From: Endozoicomonas sp965208385
GTDB lineage: Bacteria > Pseudomonadota > Gammaproteobacteria > Pseudomonadales > Endozoicomonadaceae
Assembly: GCA_965208385.1 (NCBI GenBank)
Contig: CBDBOO010000099.1
Span: 124,001 to 188,000, forward strand
Direction of reading: 5' to 3'
Length of the DNA stretch: 64,000 nucleotides
Position 1 is the first letter of the stretch. The number at the start of each line of letters is the position of its first letter. The notes beneath the pieces are model-generated. The model worked only from the letters and a program-made list of their open reading frames with translations, was not told the DNA's origin and made no database searches. The position numbers and the translations under genes were made by a program. Shown in pieces: positions 48,466 to 57,053 of this stretch.

Positions 48466-49017
48466 ATGAGCGTCTGGAGAAATAGTAAAACGGGTTATGG
48501 CAGAATCAGTATGCTGTTTCACTGGCTTAGTGCCCTGACCGTTTTCAGCCTCTTTGGTGTTGGTCTCTATATGATGACACTGACTTATTATGATGCTCTT
48601 TATCAGGTGTTACCTGGTTGGCATATGAGTGTTGGCCTGACGCTGTTTGCAGTAACGCTTCTGCGTTTGCTCTGGAAGACAGTTAACCCGAAGCTTGCCT
48701 CATTACCAGGGCACAATGCCCTGACTGTACGACTGGCGTCCATTGCTCATTATTTGCTGTACGGGTTGATTCTGGCAGTGATGGTCAGTGGTTATCTGAT
48801 TACTACGGCCGACGGTCGTCCCATCAGTTTTTTTGGCCTGTTCAATGTCCCGGCCCTGGTTTCAGGAATTGATGGTCAGGAAGATCTGGCTGGTGAGATT
48901 CATTTTTATCTGGCATGGACCATAGTGATTTTTGCAGGTTTACATGGACTGGCTGCTTTAAAGCATCATTTTATCGATAAAGATCAAACGCTGATCAGAA
49001 TGATCTCTACAAAATAA
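48466..49017 (+). CDS. Cytochrome b561 (YceJ-like)
   Basis: 183 residues with four membrane segments (FHWLSALTVFSLFGVGLYMM, WHMSVGLTLFAVTLLRLLW, IAHYLLYGLILAVMVSGYLI, IHFYLAWTIVIFAGLHGLAA). The His residues of these helices (FHWLSA, GWHMSVG, AHYLLYG, FAGLHGLAALKHHF) match the usual haem ligands of the prokaryotic b561 family. It is followed by yceI in the order known from E. coli and many proteobacteria. It moves electrons in the inner membrane; the quinone or other partner is not evident from sequence. Confidence 0.92.
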   Translation: MSVWRNSKTGYGRISMLFHWLSALTVFSLFGVGLYMMTLTYYDALYQVLPGWHMSVGLTLFAVTLLRLLWKTVNPKLASLPGHNALTVRLASIAHYLLYGLILAVMVSGYLITTADGRPISFFGLFNVPALVSGIDGQEDLAGEIHFYLAWTIVIFAGLHGLAALKHHFIDKDQTLIRMISTK

Positions 49018-49049
49018 TTTACTTAGCGAACACCATAAGGAAATATTCA

Positions 49050-49634
49050 ATGACAACAATGAAAAAAGCACTGTCGACAATCGCACTGACTGCTGGTGTT
49101 ATGGGGTTCGCCCTGCCAGTTATGGCAGCCGATTATCTTATCGATACCAAAGGCGCCCATGCAGCCATCAATTTCAAGGTAAGCCATCTTGGTTACAGTT
49201 TCGTCACTGGCCGTTTTGATGATTTCGGTGGTTCTTTCAGTTATGACGCAGCAAAACCGGAAGCGACCAAAGTAGATGTCACCATTAAAACCAGCTCAGT
49301 AAACAGTAACCATGCCCAGCGTGACAAGCATTTGAGAAGTGGTGACTTCCTGTCTACCGGCCAGTTTCCGGAAGCACGTTTTGTCAGTACCCGACTGGAA
49401 GCCCTGGGTGATAACACCGCAAAACTCTATGGTACTCTGACCATGAAAGGAATCAGTAAGGATGTTGTTATTGATGTGAACAAGCATGGTGAAGGGAAAG
49501 ATCCATGGGGCGGATATCGTGCCGGTTTCTCCGGAACAACTTCTATAGCCCTGGCTGATTTCAAAATGATGAATTTGGGGCCGGCTTCCGCCAATGTAGA
49601 GTTGACTCTGGAAGTGGAAGGTATCAAACAGTAA
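49050..49634 (+). CDS. yceI: YceI-family periplasmic lipid-binding protein
   Basis: 194 residues. A signal peptide (IALTAGVMGFALPVMA) precedes a single YceI lipocalin-like barrel: YLIDTKGAHAAINFKVSHLG, HAQRDKHLRSGDFL, LTMKGISKDVVIDV and GFSGTTSIALADFKM. The family binds isoprenoid or quinone-like lipids in the periplasm. It lies 32 bp after the b561 gene and is followed by a terminator, so the two form one operon. ATG codons at 49050 and 49059 are both possible; a Shine-Dalgarno-like AAGGAAA at 49037 serves either. Confidence 0.93.
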   Translation: MTTMKKALSTIALTAGVMGFALPVMAADYLIDTKGAHAAINFKVSHLGYSFVTGRFDDFGGSFSYDAAKPEATKVDVTIKTSSVNSNHAQRDKHLRSGDFLSTGQFPEARFVSTRLEALGDNTAKLYGTLTMKGISKDVVIDVNKHGEGKDPWGGYRAGFSGTTSIALADFKMMNLGPASANVELTLEVEGIKQ

Positions 49635-49652
49635 TCTCTCTTTTTACGAATC

Positions 49653-49685
49653 AGCCCGACATGTATCCATGTTCGGGCTTTTTTA
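49653..49685 (+). terminator. Rho-independent terminator of the b561-yceI operon
   Basis: AGCCCGACATG and CATGTTCGGGCT pair around a short loop and are followed by a run of T. Confidence 0.9.
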
Positions 49686-49761
49686 TAATTAAAATTGATC
49701 TGACGTTTAATTAGAGCGACACTACTAACAGAATACTCCCTTTAAGTTACTCAAGATTATA

Positions 49762-50682
49762 ATGATAAAAAAAATTTCCAAAGGGCTTCTGTCTCTACTC
49801 GTCATAGGCATCATCGGTGTTTCTTCTATAGCCTGGTATTACTCAACATTACTGCTCTATCCATCGCCAGGCAGCTGCTCTCTGGAGCATTACGTCTACT
49901 GCAAAACACCTGAAGAACTGGGTATGGAGTTTGATGACATTACCCTGGTGACAGAAGACGGTCTGACGCTGCAGGGCTGGTTTATTCCTGGCGATTTTAA
50001 GAAGGCAGGTATTGTCATGGTTCATGGACGGAATGCTTCCCGTCATGAAGCGCTTCGGGATGCTATTGCCCTGCATAATCAGGGATTTAACCTTGTTCTT
50101 ATAGATCTCAGGCATTCAGGTATCAGTCAGCGCCAGTTCAATTCCATGGGATATCATGAACGCAAGGATGTCCATTCGGCCGTTTCCTATCTGAAAGACC
50201 AACAGCATATAGAGAGTATTGGTGTTGTGGGTTACTCCATGGGAGCTTCTACTGCTGTCATGGCTATGGCAGAAAATAAAAATATCAAGGCTGGCTGGTT
50301 TGATTCAGGATTTACCGATCTGGATGCCATCATTCTGGAAGCCGGGGAGAGAGATTATGGCATCCCGAAAATGATCTGGTTTACAAAGCTGGTAAGGACA
50401 TTTTATGAATTACGGGGTGATTTGGACACCGAGATACCAACGCCTATTTCGGCGATCAGCAGGATTGCACCCCGTCCGGTTATGATTGTGCACGGAACTG
50501 CAGACCGGGTCGTGGATGTCAGTCATGGTAAACGACTTTTTGCCGCAGCCCAGGAGCCTAAATCGCTCTGGATTGTACCTGATGGAAGGCATACACGGGC
50601 ATGGCAGGCGGACAGGGAGAAGTCAGTGAAGCTGATTTCTGATTTTTTCCTGAACAGCCTCGTGAAGAAAGATAGTCCGTAA
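49762..50682 (+). CDS. Membrane-anchored alpha/beta hydrolase
   Basis: 306 residues. One N-terminal membrane segment (LLSLLVIGIIGVSSIAWYYS) is followed by an alpha/beta-hydrolase domain: IVMVHGRNASRHEAL (oxyanion region), VGYSMGASTAVM with the nucleophilic Ser, VHGTADRVVDVSHGKRLF with the acid and the C-terminal GRHTRAW His. Similar proteins are annotated as esterases or peptidases of the YfhR/BEM46 type; the substrate is unknown. It stands alone between the terminator of yceI and a secreted protein. Confidence 0.87.
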   Translation: MIKKISKGLLSLLVIGIIGVSSIAWYYSTLLLYPSPGSCSLEHYVYCKTPEELGMEFDDITLVTEDGLTLQGWFIPGDFKKAGIVMVHGRNASRHEALRDAIALHNQGFNLVLIDLRHSGISQRQFNSMGYHERKDVHSAVSYLKDQQHIESIGVVGYSMGASTAVMAMAENKNIKAGWFDSGFTDLDAIILEAGERDYGIPKMIWFTKLVRTFYELRGDLDTEIPTPISAISRIAPRPVMIVHGTADRVVDVSHGKRLFAAAQEPKSLWIVPDGRHTRAWQADREKSVKLISDFFLNSLVKKDSP

Positions 50683-50751
50683 ACTACATGTATTTTTGTC
50701 GTTGTTGGCCGATTGACTGGGAGTAAACCTCAATCGGCTAACAGGTATCAC

Positions 50752-51630
50752 ATGGTTCAGGGATTCAACAGGCAGGCTCAGGTTAATCATCGAACCAGCG
50801 CAGTTTTGGCTGTGTTGTGTGCTGGAATACTATCCTTTTTATTGGTTTCGTCAGTTCACTCTGCACCGATTACCTATCAAGAGTCTCTTCCTGCGGGTAA
50901 TTTTCAGGAAAAATGCTCCGATTGTGAGATTAATGGTTCAATACTCCAGTGTCAGTGTTCAAAGCCCGGGAAAAAATTCCAGAATCGAACGTTTCCACGA
51001 ACACTGGATATGAATCTCTGCAGTGAGTTTGCTGTTAAAGAAGTGGACGGAGCCTTAATCTGCGATAATGAATTTCAGCCTGAAGAGAATGATGAGTCGG
51101 ATCGTGATATTCCGATACCGCCACCACTGGAAACAGCCGAAGATCTTCCCCCTGGCGACTATCGTTCCTATTGTCAGCAATGCCGTTATGAAGATGGGCA
51201 GTTAAAATGCAGCTGTAAGATCAGTGGTTACTTTTTTTCTTCCTGGTACGAATCAACATTGCCGCTTGATAGTTGCAGCACCACCGATAAAATTTCCTAT
51301 GCGCGGGGAATACTCTTTTGCAACGAAGAAGAGATGTTGAAGTTCCTCAGTAAACAACTGAGAAGGTGTGTTAAATGTACGGTGAAAGGGAATGACCTGG
51401 ATTGTACGTGTAAAAAAACAAACTGTGACTGGAGCAACTCCGACTTAACCAAAAAACGCAATATTCGTCGGCATACCTTATCTGGATTTCGGAACTGTAC
51501 GGCAGACATCATTAATTGTAATGGCTATGTACGATGTGGCTCCTGCAATACAGGTGACTTTCTTGATGAATACCTCCGCCCTCATGAAGGACGTTCTGCC
51601 AAAGGCTCCTGCCCTGGATGGGTTTATTAA
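50752..51630 (+). CDS. Secreted Cys-rich repeat protein, possibly cyanovirin-N-like
   Basis: About 290 residues from the ATG at 50752; an in-frame TTG at 50713 would add 13 residues. A signal peptide (TSAVLAVLCAGILSFLLVSS) ends at VHS-AP. The mature part has repeated Cys-rich units: LPAGNFQEKCSDCEINGSIL..CQCS, then LPPGDYRSYCQQCRYEDGQLKCSC, then RRCVKCTVKGNDLDCTCK. The pattern G-[ND]-[FY]..C..C....G..L.C.C resembles cyanovirin-N homology (CVNH) lectin domains, where such pairs hold the fold. This is a resemblance by eye only. If correct, it would be a secreted sugar-binding protein. Confidence 0.6.
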   Translation: MVQGFNRQAQVNHRTSAVLAVLCAGILSFLLVSSVHSAPITYQESLPAGNFQEKCSDCEINGSILQCQCSKPGKKFQNRTFPRTLDMNLCSEFAVKEVDGALICDNEFQPEENDESDRDIPIPPPLETAEDLPPGDYRSYCQQCRYEDGQLKCSCKISGYFFSSWYESTLPLDSCSTTDKISYARGILFCNEEEMLKFLSKQLRRCVKCTVKGNDLDCTCKKTNCDWSNSDLTKKRNIRRHTLSGFRNCTADIINCNGYVRCGSCNTGDFLDEYLRPHEGRSAKGSCPGWVY

Positions 51631-51905
51631 GGTCAGGAAGGCGACTCCGAAGCTCTCCCCATAATATTCTCAGCTCATGGCGTGTCTCTATCATGGCTGT
51701 TTGCTACTTGAACGGTTGTTATTAACCAGAGTTCTAAGCCGTTGAAACGGCATCAATTGATAATTGATTCTCTATTTTTTTCGCCGTCATTCCGTGTGGA
51801 CCACGCAATCCATAAAGCAGGGAAAGCAAACTCCATGCGATGCAAAGAATTTAAAAATAGTGTCCGGTTAAATAGCCGATTAAGTCAGCTGAGGAACAGT
51901 AATAA
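51631..51905. other. Intergenic region with second copy of the dispersed hairpin repeat
   Basis: 275 bp. The repeat copy is at 51786-51839 (GTCATTCCGTGTGGACCACGC and following bases). The IS1634 target duplication closes the region. No gene is seen. Confidence 0.65.
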
Positions 51906-53861
51906 CCGACATTCACCACCTAACCTGACATTTTCCTGATTTCTGCTATTTATCAAAAAAGCAAATATCAGGAAACAGCCTTATGCCTCCTATTCAATAT
52001 CGCACTCAGATTCAGAACATGGATCACCTCGGCCTGGTGGCAGGTATGTGCAAAGAGCTGGGCATAGCCGATCACATTGACAGACGTGCACCCAAGGTAG
52101 CGGATGAATGGAATGTCTCCCACGGTGAAGCCATTGTCGGCATGATCCTCAATGGCCTCGGCTTTACGGGGCAATCTCTCCATATGTTCCCCCAGTTCTT
52201 TGCCAATAAACCTCTCAACAAACTGATCAGGGAAGGGATTAAACCAGAGCATTTAAACGACAAGATTCTGGGAAGAGCACTGGATGAACTCTTTGATCTG
52301 GATGTCAGTAAAGTCTATTTTGAGCTGGCTATCAAGGTTGCAACTCATCTCAAATTGCCTTGCGACGCGCTGAACCTTGATGGCACCGGCTTCCACGTCG
52401 ATGGTCGTTATAATAGCGATAGCGATCTGAGCGATGAAGACCTCAACTGCATCAGGCTTTGCAAAGGTTACAGCCGGGATCACCGCCCGGATCTGAACCA
52501 GGCCATATTGCTTCTGTTGACTGAAAACCGGGCAGGCATCCCGTTGTTTATGAAAGCAACCAGTGGCAATGTGACTGATAAGACCAGTTTCAAACAGGTG
52601 GTTTCCAAGCACTTGAAGAGTTTCAAAGCCGCACTGGAAGCCCGCTATTTTATTGGCGATGCAGCATTGTATGTGGCAGGGACAATCCAGGAACTTGACC
52701 AGCAGGATCAGCTGTTTATTTCCAGAGTTCCTCTCAATATTGGTGCCGCCAAAGAGCTGGTAAGGAGTGCGCCTTCACGAACCATGAAAGCAGTGGAGGG
52801 GTTTGACCATTACGAAGCTACAGAAGTGTCGTCTAATTATGCGAACGTAGAGCAACGCTGGGTTTTGTTTCGCAACCAGCAACGCCAGGAAACCGAACAG
52901 AAGACGCTGACAAGGCGTATGCAGAAAAAGTCTCTGAAAGAGTGCGAGAGACTGGAAAAGTTGAGCAAAAAAGCGTTCCAGTGCGAAGGGGAGGCCATGG
53001 AAGCCTTTAGGCAATGGCAGAAGCAGTCTGAACTTTGTCAGGCTGAGGCTCAGGTTATCGCCAAGCCCTGCTACAAGAGCAAAGGACGACCTGTTAATGG
53101 AGCGGAACCCGACCACCTGGAATATTACGTAACAAGTTGTTGCTCGATCGCTGTGCAAACCCGGCAGGATGCCGAAGCATCACTGGGTTGTTTTGTGCTG
53201 GCTACCAACGACATTAATACTACTCGACTGGACAGCGCTGAACTACTGAGGACGTACAAATCACAGCAACAGGTTGAACGAGGCTTTCGCTTTCTAAAAA
53301 GTCCGGACTTTCTGGTGTCTTCCCTCTATCTGAAGAAACCGGAACGCATTGAGGCATTGTTAATGGTGATGACACTTTGCCTGATGGTCTATGCTGCTAT
53401 CCAACATCGAATCCGTTATGAGTTGAAGAAGCAGAGCCGAACGTTCCCGGACATGAAGAAAAAGCCAGCCCAGAACCCAACGGGCAGATGGATTTTCTGC
53501 TGCTTTGATGGCATTTATGTGCAGACGATCAACGGAACGGAGAAGCACGTGATTGGCATCTCGGAGAATCAGGCGACAATTATCTTTATATTAGGGTCAA
53601 CGTACCAATCAATTTATTCCTGACTCAAGAGGGAGTGTGAGAGCAGCAAGATCAATGCACGGAGGCTTGTCCCTGTCATCTCCGGCTGCTGAAGGTGAGG
53701 TTTTTTCTTGTTTGCGTTTTTCATGAATGGATATCCATGAAAGGTTGATTGGGTACTCGTTATCAGGAGAAGTACGTTTATGCTTACAATAAGGTGGTCA
53801 AATTTCAAAACCCTTGCGCTGCAGGGGTAGGGGAAATATCAAAGTAGGTGGTGAATGACGG
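51906..53861 (+). mobile_element. IS1634-family (IS4-like) element
   Basis: Inverted ends share CCG.CATTCACCACCTA, and a 7-bp duplication GTAATAA lies at 51899-51905 and 53862-53868. The length is 1956 bp with one intact transposase; the 238 bp after the gene are the element's non-coding right end. Confidence 0.9.
51983..53623 (+). CDS. IS1634-family transposase, intact
   Basis: 546 residues. The DDE core has LNLDGTGFHVDGRY with the first Asp, RYFIGDAALYVAGT with the second and KSQQQVERGFRFLKSPDFLV with the Glu. A long charged insertion (KTLTRRMQKKSLKECERLEK) lies between them, as is usual in this family. The start ATG at 51983 follows GGAAACAG. It is undamaged and probably functional. Confidence 0.92.
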   Translation: MPPIQYRTQIQNMDHLGLVAGMCKELGIADHIDRRAPKVADEWNVSHGEAIVGMILNGLGFTGQSLHMFPQFFANKPLNKLIREGIKPEHLNDKILGRALDELFDLDVSKVYFELAIKVATHLKLPCDALNLDGTGFHVDGRYNSDSDLSDEDLNCIRLCKGYSRDHRPDLNQAILLLLTENRAGIPLFMKATSGNVTDKTSFKQVVSKHLKSFKAALEARYFIGDAALYVAGTIQELDQQDQLFISRVPLNIGAAKELVRSAPSRTMKAVEGFDHYEATEVSSNYANVEQRWVLFRNQQRQETEQKTLTRRMQKKSLKECERLEKLSKKAFQCEGEAMEAFRQWQKQSELCQAEAQVIAKPCYKSKGRPVNGAEPDHLEYYVTSCCSIAVQTRQDAEASLGCFVLATNDINTTRLDSAELLRTYKSQQQVERGFRFLKSPDFLVSSLYLKKPERIEALLMVMTLCLMVYAAIQHRIRYELKKQSRTFPDMKKKPAQNPTGRWIFCCFDGIYVQTINGTEKHVIGISENQATIIFILGSTYQSIYS

Positions 53862-53891
53862 GTAATAAGAGTACGATCAGTTCCGGACTGA

Positions 53892-54803
53892 TTATTTTTT
53901 TGGAGCAAAGGTGAGCAGGTTATCAATGATACTGTTATACAAGCCATAAAGGTCTTTACTTTCTTCTGACTCTCCTACTCTGAAAGGTAAGCGAATAACG
54001 GTAATCCGGGCCGTTCTCCCAAGCCATTCTACATCTGTTTTATCCTGATAAGAGGCGTAGATTATGGCATCGATTCTTTTTTCCTGTATTAATTTCAATA
54101 GAGAAGCTTTATGTTCAGCCGGAAGGGGACGTTCGGAGTTGGGTTCTATATCTCCCATCATGGAAATACCCAGCCAGTTAAACAGATAATTAAAACTGGA
54201 ATGATAACCGATCACCCGAATGCCTTTTACCGGCAATGCTTCTCTCTCCCAGAATTTAATGGCTTCTTTCCAGTCTATAGAAAAATCCCTGAACTCTTTT
54301 TTGTACTGTTCCGCCCCGATCGGATCAAGTATTTCCATACGCTGACTGAGCTGATTTGCTATTTCGAGAATTCTATACGGATCAAGATGAAAATGAGGGT
54401 TTCCGTCAGGATGTACATCACCCATTGTGAGGTCAGCATGGTCAATCCTCTCAATGATCTCAATTTGCTGTGCAGCAAGAAATAACCCTGGCTGACCTTT
54501 CTGCACTGTGGGGTTTGCAGATTTTATCTGTAGTGAAGGCAACCAGTCAGTTTCCAGTCCGGCTCCGGAACAAACAGCCAGATCAGCATTGCGCATTTGA
54601 GTCATCAGATCGGGATGGTTCTGTGCCTGATGAGGGTCCTGAAAGGCTGTAGTTGCAGTGTAGATATTTGCCGCGGGAGCGAGAAGTTTTGACAACGAAC
54701 TCCACTCTGGTTCACAGGCGAAGATATTAAGTTCTGCCTGAACAGGAAGGCTGACTATCAGAGAAGCAGCGATCAGACCGGTAATATTGGAATCAGTGGG
54801 CAT
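53892..54803 (-). CDS. Zinc ABC transporter substrate-binding protein (ZnuA-like)
   Basis: 303 residues from the ATG at 54803, which overlaps the end of the upstream outer-membrane gene by 11 bp. A signal peptide ends at LPVQA; ELNIFACEPEWSSLSKLLAP begins the mature protein. Metal-ligand His residues appear in FQDPHQAQNHPDLM, GNPHFHLDPYRI and IGYHSSFNYLFNW, as in cluster A-I metal-binding proteins. A Zur-type box precedes the operon. No ZnuB/ZnuC genes are seen nearby. A related protein for manganese is possible, but the box argues for zinc. Confidence 0.88.
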   Translation of the reverse strand: MPTDSNITGLIAASLIVSLPVQAELNIFACEPEWSSLSKLLAPAANIYTATTAFQDPHQAQNHPDLMTQMRNADLAVCSGAGLETDWLPSLQIKSANPTVQKGQPGLFLAAQQIEIIERIDHADLTMGDVHPDGNPHFHLDPYRILEIANQLSQRMEILDPIGAEQYKKEFRDFSIDWKEAIKFWEREALPVKGIRVIGYHSSFNYLFNWLGISMMGDIEPNSERPLPAEHKASLLKLIQEKRIDAIIYASYQDKTDVEWLGRTARITVIRLPFRVGESEESKDLYGLYNSIIDNLLTFAPKK

Positions 54804-55912
54804 GATGTGCTCCCAGAGCCATAACAAACTGAATGGTGACTATGTCGTTAAGAGTATGTTCAAAACGCTCATCCTGCTGGCGGGTAAACTGTAGACGAAT
54901 TGTGGAGAAGTGAAAGTAACTCCATGAAACCATCACCTCTGTCTCTTTGAGGAATATTTCGGAATGATTACTGTAGTTATTATTCAATCCTGAAAATTGA
55001 CCATGTCGCAACCCAGTGGACCATTGAGGGGCCAATTGATAAACACTGCTTAAATACCAGCCTTCTTGGGAGTCTTTATCTGAAGGCATATCGCTGATAT
55101 TACTGGCTCTGAGGTATTCCGCAGATAACGTCAGATTCTGGTGTTTGTCGTTTCCATCAGGTGCCCATTTCCATACAGTATCTAAACCGTATAAATTTTT
55201 CCCCACATAGGCAGCCTTATGGCAGTGCTGATGGTTATGGGAATTATGCTCTTCATGATTGTGATTAATTACAGGAGAGGAGCGTTGATATTATGAAGAT
55301 GATTCAGTCCTAGCTGCCAGTGATGTTCCAGATTCAAGTCACCGCTAAATTTGCTGAAAGCCGTGTTGACGCCTATTGATTCAGAGTCTTGTACATCATG
55401 GGCCTGAAGTTTCTTTCCAGACAGAATTTCCGAGCCTAGCAACCAGTAAAAATCTGTTGGCATTACCAATCCAAGACGAATACCGTCGTCAAAGTAATGA
55501 GAACCCAGCATCGCTCTGTATACAGCAGGGCGCTCGGTAAATGAATTTTCATGAGAGTGCTGACCATTCAGAAAACCTATGTCAGAGAGAAACCGACTGG
55601 TAATGCTAGGGGTTGAATGAAGGCTTCTTCTATTTCGAATTCTGAAACCTGATGATGCTGATGAAAAACACCGGTAAACCGGGCCAGAAACAGGTCGTCC
55701 ACCGGTGCTTCCAGACTCAGCTCCACATGGCCCAGACCAAACCCCTTGTCAGATTCGCTGAGCAGGCCTTTCTCTGATTGGTAGTGGCCGTCCAGAATCA
55801 GGCTGACGTCCGGACTGAATCCATCATCTGCAGAGGCAGATTCTTTCAGATTAAGGCACAGCCCTGTCATGACAAGTACGATGGATAAAAATCTGTCCGC
55901 TATTGTTCTCAC
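54793..55912 (-). pseudogene. Outer-membrane protein linked to zinc uptake, broken twice
   Basis: The first gene of the Zur operon is in three frames. 55912-55577 has the signal peptide (FLSIVLVMTGLCLNLKESAS) and VELSLEAPVDDLFLARFTGV. 55560-55269 has FLSDIGFLNGQHSHENSF and GSEILSGKKLQAHDV. 55265-54793 has a His-rich loop (NHNHEEHNSHNHQHCH) and beta-barrel strands ending ALGAHHAH. The first break lies in a CT repeat near 55590, where about five residues expected between GFSLT and RFLSDIG seem to be missing. The second lies in CTCCTCTCCTG near 55255. It resembles porin-like proteins that accompany ZnuA homologues, with the His loop as a metal trap. Confidence 0.7.
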
Positions 55913-55943
55913 TTCACAGGCTCACTTAATCTTAAAATGACAA

Positions 55944-55968
55944 TGAAATGTTACAGCATAACATTTCA
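55944..55968. promoter_or_regulatory. Zur-type box
   Basis: A perfect 10-bp inverted repeat, TGAAATGTTA and TAACATTTCA, is separated by five bases and lies 32 bp upstream of the outer-membrane gene start. It closely matches the gammaproteobacterial Zur operator (GAAATGTTAT..ATAACATTTC). Zinc-replete Zur would repress the minus-strand operon. Confidence 0.88.
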
Positions 55969-56089
55969 TTTGTTGTCGAAGAATTTCCTGAGTCATCGAA
56001 AATTGTGATCAGATTCTCCGGAAAAATGCACTTATAAAGTGGTCCTGCAGCGAATAAACTGAAACCTGAATAGAGCAAGAGTGAGAATA

Positions 56090-56236
56090 ATGACTACAAC
56101 AGCACTCATTACAGGTTCAACCAGTGGAATAGGTCTGGGTATTGCTGAAGCTCTGGCTTCCAGAGATTTTAATCTGATCATTAACGGACTGGGGAGCCCT
56201 GATGATATAAATTCTCACTTGCCATCCAACCCTTAG
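56090..56236 (+). pseudogene. D-3-hydroxybutyrate dehydrogenase, N-terminal fragment
   Basis: 48 codons from the ATG at 56090 read MTTTALITGSTSGIGLGIAE and LASRDFNLIINGLGSPDDI, the Rossmann start (TGSTSGIG) of short-chain 3-hydroxybutyrate dehydrogenases. After about residue 41 the sequence leaves the family and stops at 56234-56236, where the inserted repeat array begins. The C-terminal part survives at 63350-63682. Confidence 0.85.
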
Positions 56237-56806
56237 GAATAGTCTCAAAATAAGTGTCGTATTTTCATCGTACAGATCGACTTGTTAGCGTAGGTTGGGC
56301 AGAGGGACGAAGCCCAACAATTCTGTCAGCACGTTCTGCTGCCAATGTTGGGCTTCACTTCGTTCTGCACCAACCTACGATAGTCTCAAAATAAGTGTCG
56401 TATTTTCATCGTACAGATCGACTTGTTAGCGTAGGTTGGGCAGAGGGACGAAGCCCAACAATTCTGTCAACACGTGCTGCTGCCAATGTTGGGCTTCACT
56501 TCGTTCTGCACCAACCTACGATAGTCTCAAAATAAGTGTCGTATTTTCATCGTACAGATCGACTTGTTAGCGTAGGTTGGGCAGAGGGACGAAGCCCAAC
56601 AATTCCGTCAACACGTGCTGCTGCCAATGTTGGGCTTCACTTCGTTCTGCACCAACCTACGATAGTCTCAAAATAAGTTTCGTATTTTCATCGTACAGAT
56701 CGACTTGTTAGCGTAGGTTGGGCTGAGGGACGAAGCCCAGCAATTCTGTCAGCACGTTCTGCTGCCAATGTTGGGCTTCTCTTCGTTCTGCACCAACCTA
56801 CGATAG
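56237..56806 (+). repeat. Four tandem 141-bp palindromic repeats
   Basis: The landmark AGTCTCAAAATAAG recurs at 56241, 56382, 56523 and 56664, exactly 141 bp apart, with few differences between copies. Each unit contains nested inverted repeats: CGTAGGTTGG pairs with CCAACCTACG and GAAGCCCAACA with TGTTGGGCTTC, so each could fold into a long branched hairpin. The core GTAGGTTGGGC..AAGCCCAACA resembles intergenic repeats found in many proteobacteria. No protein is encoded. The 247 bp after it (56807-57053) hold nothing recognisable. Confidence 0.93.
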
Positions 56807-57053
56807 TGGTATGTTTTATGACACCCTAAAGCAAATCAGGACGTTATTTTTAGACTACTCCTTAACAGGCATTTTTTCTGAGAAAACAACAGTATCAATG
56901 TGCTGTGAAAGACCTTGCTGTTATCTTCTTCGCTCAGTGAAATCTCGCGATTTGACTTGCAAGCCATGACACAATATTTGTCGCATTCGTGTCATGTATA
57001 CAACATGTTTTCGTTAGAGCAAAACCAGCTATCAGCCAGCACGTAGCGGGATT

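Noticed and set aside
53759..53868. IS1634 right end as a separate regulatory repeat
   Set aside because: The inverted match to 51906 and the 7-bp duplication show it is the IS terminus.
56237..56806. CRISPR-like array
   Set aside because: The repeats are 141 bp and contiguous, with no short repeat and unique spacers, and there are no cas genes.
56995..57003. GntR operator (TGTATACAA) downstream of the 1668-residue gene
   Set aside because: It is a single short match at the 3' side of a gene with no promoter context, so it is likely chance.
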